Below, in pieces: positions 19,634 through 28,291 of a DNA stretch of 64,000 bases (positions within the stretch are counted from its first letter, which is position 1; every line of letters begins with the position of its first letter). The notes beneath the pieces are model-generated. The model saw only the letters and a program-made list of their open reading frames with translations. It was not told the DNA's origin and made no database searches. Location: the NCBI RefSeq assembly GCF_018614655.1, contig NZ_JAGGOG010000002.1:124001-188000 (forward strand), given 5' to 3'. The position numbers were made by a program, and so were the translations under genes. The stretch comes from Pseudomonas fluorescens (GTDB lineage: Bacteria > Pseudomonadota > Gammaproteobacteria > Pseudomonadales > Pseudomonadaceae).

Positions 19634-20011
19634 ATGTCTAAAATGCCCACCGCCATCAACCTGCACAAAGCCTCCAAGACCCTGTCGCTGACCTACGGCC
19701 CGGACGAGGTCTATCACCTCCCCGCGGAACTACTGCGGGTGCATTCGCCTTCCGCCGAGGTCCAGGGCCACGGCAAACCGATCCTGCAATTCGGCAAGCT
19801 CAATGTCGGTTTGACCAAGATCGAACCCGCCGGCCAGTACGCACTGAAATTGACCTTCGACGACGGTCATGACAGCGGATTGTTCACCTGGGACTACCTC
19901 TATCAGCTCGCCGTGCGTCAGGACGCTTTGTGGGCCGATTACCTGGCTGAGCTCAAAGCCGCCGGAAAAACCCGCGATCCGAGCGAGTCGGTCGTCAGGC
20001 TGATGCTCTAA
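19634..20011 (+). CDS. DUF971 protein (gamma-butyrobetaine hydroxylase-like N-terminal domain)
   Basis: The 125-residue protein is one small domain with the pattern LTYGPDEVYHLPAELLRVHSPSAEVQG and FDDGHDSGLFTWDYLYQL, typical of DUF971. In larger proteins this domain precedes oxygenases; alone its role is not established. It sits after hslVU in pseudomonads. No strong ribosome site is visible before the ATG; a second ATG three codons later is possible. No signal peptide or membrane segment is visible, so it should be cytoplasmic. Confidence 0.88.
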   Translation: MSKMPTAINLHKASKTLSLTYGPDEVYHLPAELLRVHSPSAEVQGHGKPILQFGKLNVGLTKIEPAGQYALKLTFDDGHDSGLFTWDYLYQLAVRQDALWADYLAELKAAGKTRDPSESVVRLML

Positions 20012-20128
20012 CTCAAGCCTCTTGCTCATTAGTGGGCATTTTCTAATTTCATCTGCTTGAATGCCCTGTCGCGTGGCCAACGATTGGCCCGCTTGCGAAA
20101 AAATTTAAACTCGGGTAACCAATGGAAC

Positions 20129-20144
20129 TGGCAAGTTCCCTGCA
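20129..20144 (+). promoter_or_regulatory. Probable sigma-54 promoter (-24/-12) of phaC1
   Basis: TGGCAAGTTCCCTGCA: GG at 20130-20131 and GC at 20142-20143 with exactly 10 bases between, matching TGGCACGN4TTGCW at 10 of 12 fixed positions. It lies 117 bases ahead of the phaC1 ATG. A sigma-54 promoter before phaC1 has been described in P. aeruginosa. Confidence 0.7.
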
Positions 20145-20260
20145 TTTGACGATGCGGTATCAACGGTCATCCGAGCAGCAGTACCTGGCTTGTGCTGTGT
20201 CGCAAGAGCAAGGACACAGCGGTACCCGGTACTCGTCTTTCGGACAATGGAGCGTCGTAG

Positions 20261-21940
20261 ATGAGTAACAAGAATAACGATGACTTGAAACGCCAGGCCT
20301 CGGAAAACACCCTGGGGCTGAACCCGATCATCGCGTTACGCAAAAAGGATTTATTGGCCTCAGCAAAGATGGTGCTGACCCAAGCCATCAAGCAACCGTT
20401 ACACAGCGTCAAGCATGTCGCCCACTTTGGCGTCGAGCTGAAGAACGTGGTGTTCGGCAAATCAGCGCTGGCACCCGAGAGCGATGACCGTCGCTTCAAC
20501 GACCCGGCGTGGAGCCAGAACCCGCTCTATAAACGCTACCTGCAAACCTATCTGGCGTGGCGCAAGGAGCTGCACGACTGGATTGGCGATAGCAACCTGT
20601 CGGAACACGACATCAGCCGCGGGCACTTCGTGATCAACCTGATGACCGAAGCCATGGCCCCGACCAACAGCGCTGCCAACCCGGCGGCGGTCAAACGTTT
20701 CTTCGAGACGGGCGGCAAAAGCCTGCTGGATGGCCTGTCGCACTTGGCCAAGGATTTAGTACACAACGGTGGCATGCCGAGCCAGGTCAACATGGACGCC
20801 TTCGAAGTGGGCAAGAGCCTGGGCACCACCGAAGGCGCCGTGGTGTTTCGCAACGACGTGCTGGAGTTGATCCAGTACAAACCGATCACCGAGCAGGTCC
20901 ATGAGCGCCCGCTGCTGGTGGTGCCGCCGCAGATCAACAAATTCTATGTCTTCGACCTGAGCCCGGATAAGAGCCTGGCGCGTTTCTGCCTGCGCAATAA
21001 CCAGCAGACCTTTATCGTCAGTTGGCGCAACCCGACCAAAGCCCAGCGTGAGTGGGGGCTGTCGACCTATATCGAAGCGCTGAAAGAAGCCGTCGACGTG
21101 GTCACAGCTATCACCGGCAGCAAAGACGTCAACATGCTCGGTGCCTGCTCCGGCGGTATTACCTGCACCGCGCTGCTGGGCCATTACGCGGCGCTGGGAG
21201 AGAAGAAGGTCAACGCCTTGACCCTGCTGGTGAGCGTGCTGGACACCACCCTGGACACCCAGGTGGCGCTGTTCGTCGACGAGCAGACCCTGGAAGCGGC
21301 CAAGCGTCATTCCTATCAGGCTGGCGTGTTGGAAGGTCGCGACATGGCCAAAGTGTTCGCCTGGATGCGCCCCAACGATCTGATCTGGAATTACTGGGTC
21401 AACAATTACCTGCTGGGTAACGAGCCGCCGGTGTTCGACATCCTGTTCTGGAACAACGACACCACCCGTTTGCCGGCCGCCTTCCATGGCGACTTGATCG
21501 AATTGTTCAAAAACAACCCGCTGGTGCGTGCCAACGCACTGGAAGTGTGCGGCACGCCAATTGATCTCAAGCAAGTGACGGCGGACATCTATTCCCTGGC
21601 GGGTACCAACGACCACATCACACCTTGGCAGTCCTGCTACAAGTCGGCGCAACTGTTTGGTGGCAAGGTGGAATTCGTGCTGTCCAGCAGCGGTCACATC
21701 CAGAGCATTCTTAACCCGCCGGGCAACCCCAAGTCGCGCTACCAGACCAGCGACACGATGCCGGGCAAGGCATTGGACTGGCAGGAAAACGCCACCAAGC
21801 ACACCGATTCCTGGTGGCTGCATTGGCAGGCCTGGCAGGCGGAGCGGTCGGGCAAGTTGAAGAAGGCGCCGACGGCGCTGGGTAACAAGGCGCATGCAGC
21901 AGCTGAAGCGGCACCGGGTACCTATGTACATGAACGCTAG
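20261..21940 (+). CDS. phaC1: Class II PHA synthase 1 (medium-chain-length)
   Basis: Polymerises (R)-3-hydroxyacyl-CoA (mainly C6-C14) into polyhydroxyalkanoate on granules. The 559-residue protein has the lipase-like box GACSGG with nucleophile Cys296, the catalytic Asp in TNDHITPW (about 452), and the catalytic His in SSGHIQSILNPP (about 480). Length and residue numbering match the P. aeruginosa enzyme. It heads the phaC1-phaZ-phaC2-phaD cluster. A sigma-54-type promoter lies upstream, and an A-rich Crc/Hfq-type motif lies in its first codons. Confidence 0.97.
   Translation: MSNKNNDDLKRQASENTLGLNPIIALRKKDLLASAKMVLTQAIKQPLHSVKHVAHFGVELKNVVFGKSALAPESDDRRFNDPAWSQNPLYKRYLQTYLAWRKELHDWIGDSNLSEHDISRGHFVINLMTEAMAPTNSAANPAAVKRFFETGGKSLLDGLSHLAKDLVHNGGMPSQVNMDAFEVGKSLGTTEGAVVFRNDVLELIQYKPITEQVHERPLLVVPPQINKFYVFDLSPDKSLARFCLRNNQQTFIVSWRNPTKAQREWGLSTYIEALKEAVDVVTAITGSKDVNMLGACSGGITCTALLGHYAALGEKKVNALTLLVSVLDTTLDTQVALFVDEQTLEAAKRHSYQAGVLEGRDMAKVFAWMRPNDLIWNYWVNNYLLGNEPPVFDILFWNNDTTRLPAAFHGDLIELFKNNPLVRANALEVCGTPIDLKQVTADIYSLAGTNDHITPWQSCYKSAQLFGGKVEFVLSSSGHIQSILNPPGNPKSRYQTSDTMPGKALDWQENATKHTDSWWLHWQAWQAERSGKLKKAPTALGNKAHAAAEAAPGTYVHER
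20270..20277 (+). promoter_or_regulatory. Crc/Hfq catabolite-activity motif at phaC1 start
   Basis: AAGAATAA (consensus AANAAYAA) in codons 4-6, within AACAAGAATAAC. Crc repression of phaC1 translation is described in P. putida; its action here is inference. Confidence 0.55.
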
Positions 21941-21972
21941 CGCACACACATTTTTGTGACTGGAATGGGATC

Positions 21973-22009
21973 GAATGTGGGAACTCCCACACAAGCCAGC
22001 TCCCACATT
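21973..22009. repeat. Short REP-like palindrome between phaC1 and phaZ
   Basis: GAATGTGGGAACTCCCAC followed by AGCCAGCTCCCACATT: shortened family A arms that can pair. Confidence 0.65.
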
Positions 22010-22057
22010 GACCGAGTTTCGACAGGGAAATAACGCGCCATTTCACAGGGCTTGAGC

Positions 22058-22903
22058 ATGCCGCAACCGTTCATCTTTCGTACCATCGACCTGGATGGCC
22101 AAACCATCCGCACGGCGGTCCGCCCGGGCAAGTCTCACTTGACGCCGCTGCTGATTTTCAACGGCATCGGCGCCAATCTTGAGCTGGTGTTTCCGTTCGT
22201 CCAGGCACTGGACCCGGACCTGGAAGTCATTGCCTTTGATGTACCGGGGGTTGGCGGTTCGTCTACACCCAATCGTCCTTATCGCTTCCCCGGCCTGGCC
22301 AAACTCACCGCCCGTATGCTCGATTACCTGGACTATGGCCAGGTCAACGCGGTGGGGGTTTCATGGGGCGGAGCGCTGGCGCAGCAGTTTGCCTACGACT
22401 ATCCGGAACGCTGCAAGAAGCTGATCCTCGCGGCGACGGCCGCCGGGGCTTTCATGGTCCCCGGCAAGCCAAAGGTGCTGTGGCTGATGGCGAGCCCTCG
22501 ACGCTATATCCAACCCTCCCATGTGGTACGCATTGCACCAATGATCTATGGCGGCTCGTTTCGCCGGGATTCAAAACTGGCGGCCGAACATGCGAGCAAA
22601 GTGCGTTCGGCCGGCAAGCTGGGCTATTACTGGCAACTGTTCGCAGGCCTGGGCTGGACCAGCATCCACTGGCTGCACAAGATCAAGCAACCCACGCTGG
22701 TACTGGCAGGCGATGACGATCCGTTGATCCCGTTGATCAATATGCGCATGTTGGCCTGGCGCATTCCCAACGCCCAACTGCACATCATCGACGACGGCCA
22801 TCTGTTCTTGATTACCCGGGCCGAAGCCGTGGCGCCGATCATCATGAAGTTTCTTCAGGAAGAGCGTTTGCGTGCGGTGATTCATCCGCAGCCGGCCCTG
22901 TAG
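22058..22903 (+). CDS. phaZ: Intracellular PHA depolymerase
   Basis: Alpha/beta hydrolase that releases 3-hydroxyalkanoate monomers from granules. The 281-residue product starts MPQPFIFRTIDLDG and has the lipase box GVSWGG (Ser102), the acid GDDDPLIP, and the catalytic His in DDGHLFLI. The start is the ATG at 22058, after ACAGGG; a TTG two codons upstream is also open. It lies between the two synthase genes, the standard class II order. Its TAG stop is formed by the first bases of a family B palindrome. Confidence 0.95.
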   Translation: MPQPFIFRTIDLDGQTIRTAVRPGKSHLTPLLIFNGIGANLELVFPFVQALDPDLEVIAFDVPGVGGSSTPNRPYRFPGLAKLTARMLDYLDYGQVNAVGVSWGGALAQQFAYDYPERCKKLILAATAAGAFMVPGKPKVLWLMASPRRYIQPSHVVRIAPMIYGGSFRRDSKLAAEHASKVRSAGKLGYYWQLFAGLGWTSIHWLHKIKQPTLVLAGDDDPLIPLINMRMLAWRIPNAQLHIIDDGHLFLITRAEAVAPIIMKFLQEERLRAVIHPQPAL

Positions 22904-23015
22904 CCGCTGTCGAGGAACGAGGCTGCGATGGGCTTGGTGCGGCATTCGACGCAGCGGCCCCCAAGGGCACTCCTGCGGAGCGCATCGCAGCCTCGTTCCT
23001 CGACAGCGGCTACAG
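22900..23015. repeat. Large palindrome, family B, copy 2
   Basis: GTAGCCGCTGTCGAGGAACG and its inverse CGTTCCTCGACAGCGGCTAC flank a central part with a second inner pair (GCTGCGATGGG/CGCATCGCAGC). Arms are about 35 bases. The first TAG is the phaZ stop codon. Confidence 0.9.
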
Positions 23016-23074
23016 ACCGACTATGGTTCTGAATTGGCGTGCTTGTTGATGGTTTGACGAAGGAGTGTTGACTC

Positions 23075-24757
23075 ATGCGAGACAAACCCATGAAGGACGC
23101 GGTACCCACCCCCGCCGCGTTCATCAATGCACAAAGTGCAATCACTGGCCTGCGTGGCCGGGATTTGCTGTCGACCTTGCGCAGCGTCGCCGCCCATAGC
23201 CTGCGCAACCCGCTGCACAGCGCACGGCATGCCATGGCCCTGAGCGGACAGTTAGGCCGGGTGTTGCTGGGTGAAACCGTACACGAGCCCAACCCTCGTG
23301 ACAGCCGCTTCGCCGACCCCACCTGGAAACTCAACCCCTTCTATCGGCGCAGCCTGCAAGCCTATTTGAGCTGGCAGAAACAGACTCGCCACTGGATCGA
23401 TGACAGCGCCCTGAGCGCCGACGACCGCGCACGGGCGCACTTTGCCTTTTCCCTGCTCAACGATGCCGTGTCGCCCTCCAATACCCTGCTCAACCCGCTG
23501 GCGATCAAGGAACTGCTCAACTCCGGCGGCAACAGTGTGGTACGTGGCGTCAGCAACCTGTTTGACGACCTGTTGCACAACAACGGTTTGCCGCGCCAAG
23601 TCACCAAACAGGCCTTTGAAGTCGGCAAGACGGTGGCCACGACGCCCGGCTCGGTGGTGTTTCGCAGCGAGTTGCTGGAACTGATCCAGTACAAGCCCAT
23701 GAGCGAAAAACAGTACGCCAAGCCGCTGCTGGTAGTGCCGCCGCAAATCAACAAGTACTACATTTTCGACCTGAGCCCGGCCAACAGCTTCGTCCAATAC
23801 GCACTGAAAAACGGCCTGCAAGTGTTTATGGTCAGTTGGCGCAACCCGGACGTGCGGCACCGCGAATGGGGCCTCTCCACTTACGTCGCCGCCCTGGAGG
23901 AAGCGTTAAATGTGTGCCGGGCGATCACCGGCGCCCGCGAGGTCAACCTGATGGGCGCCTGCGCCGGCGGCCTGACCATCGCCGCACTGCAAGGCCACCT
24001 GCAAGCCAAGCGTCAGCTGCGGCGGATCTCCAGTGCCAGTTACCTGGTGAGCCTGCTGGACAGCCAGATCGAAAGCCCTGCCACGCTGTTCGCCGACGAA
24101 CAGACCCTGGAAGCCGCCAAACGCCGCTCCTACCAGCAAGGGGTGCTGGATGGTCGGGACATGGCCAAGGTATTTGCCTGGATGCGCCCCAATGACCTGA
24201 TCTGGAACTACTGGATCAACAATTACCTGCTGGGCAAGGAACCGCCGGCCTTCGACATTCTGTACTGGAACAACGACAACACACGCCTGCCGGCCGCCCT
24301 GCATGGCGACCTGCTGGACTTCTTCAAGCACAACCCGCTGAGCCATCCCGGTGGCCTGGAAGTGTGCGGCACGCCCATCGACCTGCAGAAGGTCACGGTG
24401 GACAGCTTCAGCGTGGCCGGGATCAACGACCACATCACACCGTGGGATGCGGTCTACCGTTCGACCTTGCTGCTGGGCGGCGACAAACGTTTCGTATTGT
24501 CCAACAGCGGGCATATCCAGAGCATTCTCAACCCACCGGGTAATCCCAAGGCCAACTTCGTCGAGAACCCCAAGCTGAGCAGCGATCCACGCGCCTGGTA
24601 CTACGATGCCAGCCACATCGAAGGCAGTTGGTGGCCACAATGGCTGGAGTGGATCCAGCAGCGCTCCGGCGTGCAGCGCGAAACCCTGACCGCCCTGGGC
24701 AACCAGAACTACCCACCGATGGAAGCGGCGCCTGGCACTTATGTGCGGGTGCGCTGA
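23075..24757 (+). CDS. phaC2: Class II PHA synthase 2
   Basis: Second medium-chain-length PHA synthase, 560 residues, paralogous to PhaC1 along its full length, with Cys296 in GACAGG, Asp in INDHITPW and His in NSGHIQSILNPP. The lipase box reads C-A-G-G rather than the C-S-G-G of PhaC1. A strong AAGGAG precedes the ATG. It is downstream of the phaZ/family B palindrome and upstream of phaD. Substrate differences from PhaC1 cannot be read from sequence. Confidence 0.97.
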   Translation: MRDKPMKDAVPTPAAFINAQSAITGLRGRDLLSTLRSVAAHSLRNPLHSARHAMALSGQLGRVLLGETVHEPNPRDSRFADPTWKLNPFYRRSLQAYLSWQKQTRHWIDDSALSADDRARAHFAFSLLNDAVSPSNTLLNPLAIKELLNSGGNSVVRGVSNLFDDLLHNNGLPRQVTKQAFEVGKTVATTPGSVVFRSELLELIQYKPMSEKQYAKPLLVVPPQINKYYIFDLSPANSFVQYALKNGLQVFMVSWRNPDVRHREWGLSTYVAALEEALNVCRAITGAREVNLMGACAGGLTIAALQGHLQAKRQLRRISSASYLVSLLDSQIESPATLFADEQTLEAAKRRSYQQGVLDGRDMAKVFAWMRPNDLIWNYWINNYLLGKEPPAFDILYWNNDNTRLPAALHGDLLDFFKHNPLSHPGGLEVCGTPIDLQKVTVDSFSVAGINDHITPWDAVYRSTLLLGGDKRFVLSNSGHIQSILNPPGNPKANFVENPKLSSDPRAWYYDASHIEGSWWPQWLEWIQQRSGVQRETLTALGNQNYPPMEAAPGTYVRVR

Positions 24758-24790
24758 CACCTCGGCTCACCGATCACCTAAGAAGACTGG

Positions 24791-25411
24791 ATGAAAACCC
24801 GCGACCGTATCCTTGAATGTGCCCTGCAGTTGTTCAACCACAAGGGCGAACCGAACGTGTCAACCATGGAGGTGGCCAATGAAATGGGGATCAGCCCCGG
24901 CAACCTCTACTACCACTTCCATGGCAAAGAACCGCTGGTGCTCGGGCTGTTCGAGCGCTTTCAGGGGGAACTGGCGCCGTTGCTTGATCCGCCAGCGGAC
25001 GTGCAATTGGCACCCGAGGATTACTGGCTGTTTCTGCACCTGATCATCGAGCGCATGGCGCACTATCGGTTCCTGTTCCAGGACCTGTCGAACCTGGCGG
25101 GCCGTCTACCAAAATTGGCCAAGGGCATTCGCAACCTGCTGACTGCACTGAAGCGCACGCTGGCCTCGCTGTTGGCACGGCTCAAGACCGAGGGGCAACT
25201 TGTCAGTGATACCCAGGCGCTGGGGCAACTGGTGGAGCAGATCACCATGACTCTGCTGTTTTCCCTGGACTACCAGCGGATTCTCGACCGCGAAGGCGAG
25301 GTACGAGTGGTGGTGTACCAGATCATGATGCTGGTGGCGCCGCATTTGGTGTTGCCGGCGAGGCAGGCAACGGAGAGGTTCGCGCTGCGCTATTCGGATG
25401 ACGCGCAATAA
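24791..25411 (+). CDS. phaD: TetR-family regulator PhaD
   Basis: The 206-residue protein has an N-terminal TetR helix-turn-helix (about 1-50; STMEVANEMGISPGNLYYHFHGK) and a helical ligand-binding C-terminal domain. In P. putida PhaD activates the pha promoters, probably with a CoA-ester ligand; the same role is inferred here from position after phaC2. It ends at a REP palindrome and a terminator, converging on phaF. Confidence 0.95.
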   Translation: MKTRDRILECALQLFNHKGEPNVSTMEVANEMGISPGNLYYHFHGKEPLVLGLFERFQGELAPLLDPPADVQLAPEDYWLFLHLIIERMAHYRFLFQDLSNLAGRLPKLAKGIRNLLTALKRTLASLLARLKTEGQLVSDTQALGQLVEQITMTLLFSLDYQRILDREGEVRVVVYQIMMLVAPHLVLPARQATERFALRYSDDAQ

Positions 25412-25412
25412 A

Positions 25413-25467
25413 AATGTGGGAGCGGCGGTGCGAGCAAGTCGAATCGTCGCACCGCCGCTCCCACATT
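25413..25467. repeat. REP palindrome, subtype 2, after phaD
   Basis: AATGTGGGAGCGGCGGTGCG pairs with CGCACCGCCGCTCCCACATT around a short AGCAAGTCGAATCGT centre; a nearly perfect hairpin. Confidence 0.9.
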
Positions 25468-25498
25468 GGTTATGTATTGTGCCGTGGACCGCATCCAC

Positions 25499-25532
25499 AA
25501 AAACGCCCGACCTTCACAGGCCGGGCGTTTTT
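25499..25532. terminator. Terminator between phaD and phaF
   Basis: AAAAACGCCCG, loop, CGGGCGTTTTT: a GC-rich stem with A- and T-runs on both sides, so it can serve both converging operons. Confidence 0.92.
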
Positions 25533-25547
25533 GTGTGTCCCGTGAAA

Positions 25548-26561
25548 TCAGGACTGACTGGAAGGCGTCGGGGTGGCCGACGATGCAGTCGAGGTGGCGG
25601 TGGTCGGTGTCGGCGCAGAGACCGAGTTGGTCGATGGAGCCGAGGTTGCCGGCTTGGCCGCAACGGCTGGCTTGGGCGCAGCAGGCTTCTTGGCTACGGC
25701 GGGCTTCTTGGCTACAACGGGTTTTGCCGCTGGCTTGGCGGCTGCTGGCTTGGCAGCCGGTTTAGCGGTGGCTGGCTTGGCTACAGGTTTCGCAGCGGCC
25801 GATTTGGCAGCAGGTTTGGCGGCTGCAGTTTTAGCAGCTGGCTTGGCGGCCGGCTTGGCTACCGTCTTCGCTGCAGGTTTAGCTGCGGGTTTAGCAGCAG
25901 GCTTGGCAGCGGCTTTAGCGGCCACTGGCTTAGCGGCAGGCTTGGCAGCCGGTTTGGCAGCTGCAGATTTGGCCGCTGGCTTGGCTGCAGGTTTAGCTGC
26001 GGCTTTTGCGGGTGCCTTGGCCGCAGGTTTGGCAGCCGGCTTGGCGGCAGCTTTTACCAGGGGTTTGGCTGCGACTTTCGCGGCAGGTTTGGCCGCCGCG
26101 GTTTTAGCCGCAGGTTTAGCGGCAGGTTTGGCGGCTGCGGTTTTCACCGGAGTCACTTTGGCACCGGTGAGTTTTTCGATTTGCTTGGTCAGGGTATCGA
26201 CCTTGCTGTGCAGCGCTTTCACTTCTGTACGGCTAGGTACGCCCAGTCGCGAAATGGCACTGTTGAGGCGCTTGTCCAAAGCTCCTTCGAGCTCACCCCA
26301 AGTACCCAGTACCTGTTTCTTCGCATCACTGATGCGCGAACCGGCGGTCGCCTTGGCAGCAGTAACTTTTTTACCGACTGCGCTATTGGCGACTTTCTCG
26401 GCCTTCTCTCCGTCTTTAACCAAAGTCTCAAAGAGTTTACTACCGTCACTGTCGATCTTCGAGTAAACGCCTAAACCGGCCAGCCAGATCTTGCGGGAAT
26501 ATTCTTCAACTTTCCCGACCCACGAGCTGCCTTCTTTCTGAGTAGTCTTTTTAACAGCCAT
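25548..26561 (-). CDS. phaF: PHA granule phasin with histone H1-like tail
   Basis: Granule-coating and nucleoid-binding phasin. Of 337 residues, the first about 130 are a phasin domain (YSRKIWLAGLGVYSKID motif at about 21-37, then a coiled coil with VKALHSKVDTLTKQIEKL). Residues about 137-300 are Ala/Lys/Pro repeats of AAKPAAKP type as in histone H1 and AlgP, for DNA binding. The last about 35 are Ser/Thr/Pro/Ala-rich. PhaF helps spread granules to daughter cells in P. putida. It follows phaI by 12 bases. The repeat tract length should vary between strains. Confidence 0.95.
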   Translation of the reverse strand: MAVKKTTQKEGSSWVGKVEEYSRKIWLAGLGVYSKIDSDGSKLFETLVKDGEKAEKVANSAVGKKVTAAKATAGSRISDAKKQVLGTWGELEGALDKRLNSAISRLGVPSRTEVKALHSKVDTLTKQIEKLTGAKVTPVKTAAAKPAAKPAAKTAAAKPAAKVAAKPLVKAAAKPAAKPAAKAPAKAAAKPAAKPAAKSAAAKPAAKPAAKPVAAKAAAKPAAKPAAKPAAKTVAKPAAKPAAKTAAAKPAAKSAAAKPVAKPATAKPAAKPAAAKPAAKPVVAKKPAVAKKPAAPKPAVAAKPATSAPSTNSVSAPTPTTATSTASSATPTPSSQS

Positions 26562-26573
26562 CCCGATGTCTCC

Positions 26574-26996
26574 TTAGTGTTTACGCGCGACACGTTCGAG
26601 CAATGCCGTCAGCTCTTCGAGCTTAGCAGAGAGTGTCTCCACGTCATGTTTAGACGCAATGCCGATTCGATTCAAGGCACTTGCAACACGAGTATCAAAA
26701 GCTTTTTCAACTTTATCCAGCTGAACTTCTACCAGACCTTTGATAACGCGGGCATTACTCTTTACATGGTCAATCTGACTGCTGGTGGCATCAAGTTGTT
26801 CAGTTGCAACTTTTTTACCTTTACTTTCAACATGTTGCCCGGATTTAACCAGGTCTTTGAAATACTCGCCGCCCTCGCTTCCGACCTTTGCGTAGGCACC
26901 AAGACCCGCCAGCCAGATCTTGCGGGCATAGGTTTTAACGTCACTCAGAACGGCGGTCTGGGTGTCGATTTTTTTCTTCAAAATAACTTTGGCCAT
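26574..26996 (-). CDS. phaI: PHA granule phasin PhaI
   Basis: The 140-residue phasin starts MAKVILKKKIDTQ and shares the YARKIWLAGLGAYAKVG motif and the C-terminal coiled coil (SKHDVETLSAKLEELTALL) with PhaF, but has no basic tail. It coats granules and stabilises their size. The start at 26996 is supported by GAGGTG six bases upstream; the longer frame adds an unrelated Cys/Arg-rich stretch. It is first gene of phaI-phaF, opposite to phaC1ZC2D. Confidence 0.95.
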   Translation of the reverse strand: MAKVILKKKIDTQTAVLSDVKTYARKIWLAGLGAYAKVGSEGGEYFKDLVKSGQHVESKGKKVATEQLDATSSQIDHVKSNARVIKGLVEVQLDKVEKAFDTRVASALNRIGIASKHDVETLSAKLEELTALLERVARKH

Positions 26997-27101
26997 GGTG
27001 CACCTCACGCATAAACGGGTGGAGGAACTGCCCACAGGAGTTGAGGGCTCAGGCACAAAGTAGGCAGAAAAATTAGAAACGGCACCCTAAGCAGGTCGGT
27101 A

Positions 27102-27377
27102 TCAAGCCAGGGCCTTATCCAAAGCCTTCTCGATTTCGGACTTGATGCTGCCGCTCATGGCCGACATCAACAGGCCCAGTTCAACGTCGATACGCAGAGA
27201 GTCTTCCGCTACTTTCAGGGTACCTTTTACCCCCGAGCGCTTGAGGTTCAACGTGTCGCCGGACCACGACGGCTCCAGGCCATATTGATCCTTGAGTTTT
27301 TTCGCCAACTTGTCGGCCTTGGCCCGGGCAGCTTCTTTACCAAGAGTGTGGGCACGCTCAACGTGTATACGGGCCAT
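27102..27377 (-). CDS. PHA system family small protein (granule-region conserved protein)
   Basis: The 91-residue protein (MARIHVERAHTLGKEAARAKA) matches the small polyhydroxyalkanoic acid system family found beside phaI. It has a basic helix, then a beta-rich middle (GLEPSWSGDTLNLKRSGVKG) and an acidic C-terminal helix. Biochemical function is not established. It lies 105 bases upstream of phaI on the same strand, so co-transcription is possible, and it is divergent from ubiE. Confidence 0.88.
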   Translation of the reverse strand: MARIHVERAHTLGKEAARAKADKLAKKLKDQYGLEPSWSGDTLNLKRSGVKGTLKVAEDSLRIDVELGLLMSAMSGSIKSEIEKALDKALA

Positions 27378-27520
27378 TGCAATGACTCCTCTTTATAGAG
27401 ACTTGAAAACCTTCCATGCGGCAAAAGGTCTCGGGGATGGCCTATCTTACCTTCACCCTTGCCAAGACAAAGCATGCCCTGGGGATTAGAATGCCCCCAT
27501 TCTCTTTTGGTGACAGCGAT

Positions 27521-28291
27521 ATGACTGATCAGCGCAAAGGCAGCGATGCCGAACCCACCACTCACTTCGGCTTCAAGAACGTCCCGGAAAGCCAGAAAGC
27601 GGAAAAAGTCGCTGAGGTGTTCCACTCGGTGGCGGCCAAGTACGACCTGATGAATGACGTGCTGTCCGGCGGCATGCACCGCCTGTGGAAGCGCTTCACC
27701 ATCGAGTTGTCCGGCGTACGCACCGGTAACCGCGTGCTGGATATCGCTGGTGGTACGGGCGATCTGGCGGCCAAGTTCTCGAAACTGGTTGGCCCTACCG
27801 GCCAAGTGGTACTGGCCGACATCAATGGCTCGATGCTCAAGGTCGGGCGCGATCGCCTGCTGGACAAAGGCGTGGCCGGCAACATCGAGTTCGTCCAAGC
27901 TGACGCTGAAAAGCTGCCGTTCCCGGACAATCATTTCGACTGCGTGACCATCGCCTTCGGCCTGCGCAATGTGACCCACAAGGAAGACGCGCTGCGCTCC
28001 ATGCTGCGGGTGCTCAAGCCCGGCGGTCGCCTGCTGGTGCTGGAGTTCTCCAAGCCGACCAACGCGTTGATGTCCAAGGTCTACGACACCTACTCGTTCG
28101 CCTTCATGCCGCTGATGGGCAAGCTGATCACCAATGACGCCGAAAGCTACCGTTACCTGGCCGAATCGATCCGCATGCACCCCAACCAGGAAACCCTGAA
28201 GTCGATGATGGTAGAAGCCGGTTTCGACCGTGTGACCTACCACAACATGACCTCGGGTATCGTCGCCCTGCACCGCGGTATCAAGCCCTGA
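27521..28291 (+). CDS. ubiE: Ubiquinone/menaquinone C-methyltransferase
   Basis: SAM-dependent C-methylation of the demethoxy-quinol ring in ubiquinone synthesis. The 256-residue protein starts [18 protein letters not shown], carries the SAM-binding motif [14 protein letters not shown], and ends with the UbiE-typical [17 protein letters not shown]. The start at 27521 is chosen over a frame 35 codons longer with no family match. Its TGA shares one base with the ubiJ ATG, so ubiE-ubiJ-ubiB form a tightly coupled operon. Confidence 0.97.
   Translation: MTDQRKGSDAEPTTHFGFKNVPESQKAEKVAEVFHSVAAKYDLMNDVLSGGMHRLWKRFTIELSGVRTGNRVLDIAGGTGDLAAKFSKLVGPTGQVVLADINGSMLKVGRDRLLDKGVAGNIEFVQADAEKLPFPDNHFDCVTIAFGLRNVTHKEDALRSMLRVLKPGGRLLVLEFSKPTNALMSKVYDTYSFAFMPLMGKLITNDAESYRYLAESIRMHPNQETLKSMMVEAGFDRVTYHNMTSGIVALHRGIKP

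Noticed and set aside
20082..20100. A second sigma-54 site upstream of phaC1 (TTGGCCCGCTTGCG)
   Set aside because: The GG and GC are only 7 bases apart; the required spacing is 10.
25660..26150. CRISPR-like array in the repetitive tract
   Set aside because: Repeats are short, imperfect, without unique spacers, and are in frame with phaF.
25398..26474. A Gly/Arg/Phe-rich 358-residue frame opposite phaF
   Set aside because: It is the reverse reading of the Ala/Lys/Pro repeat tract; low complexity and no start signal.
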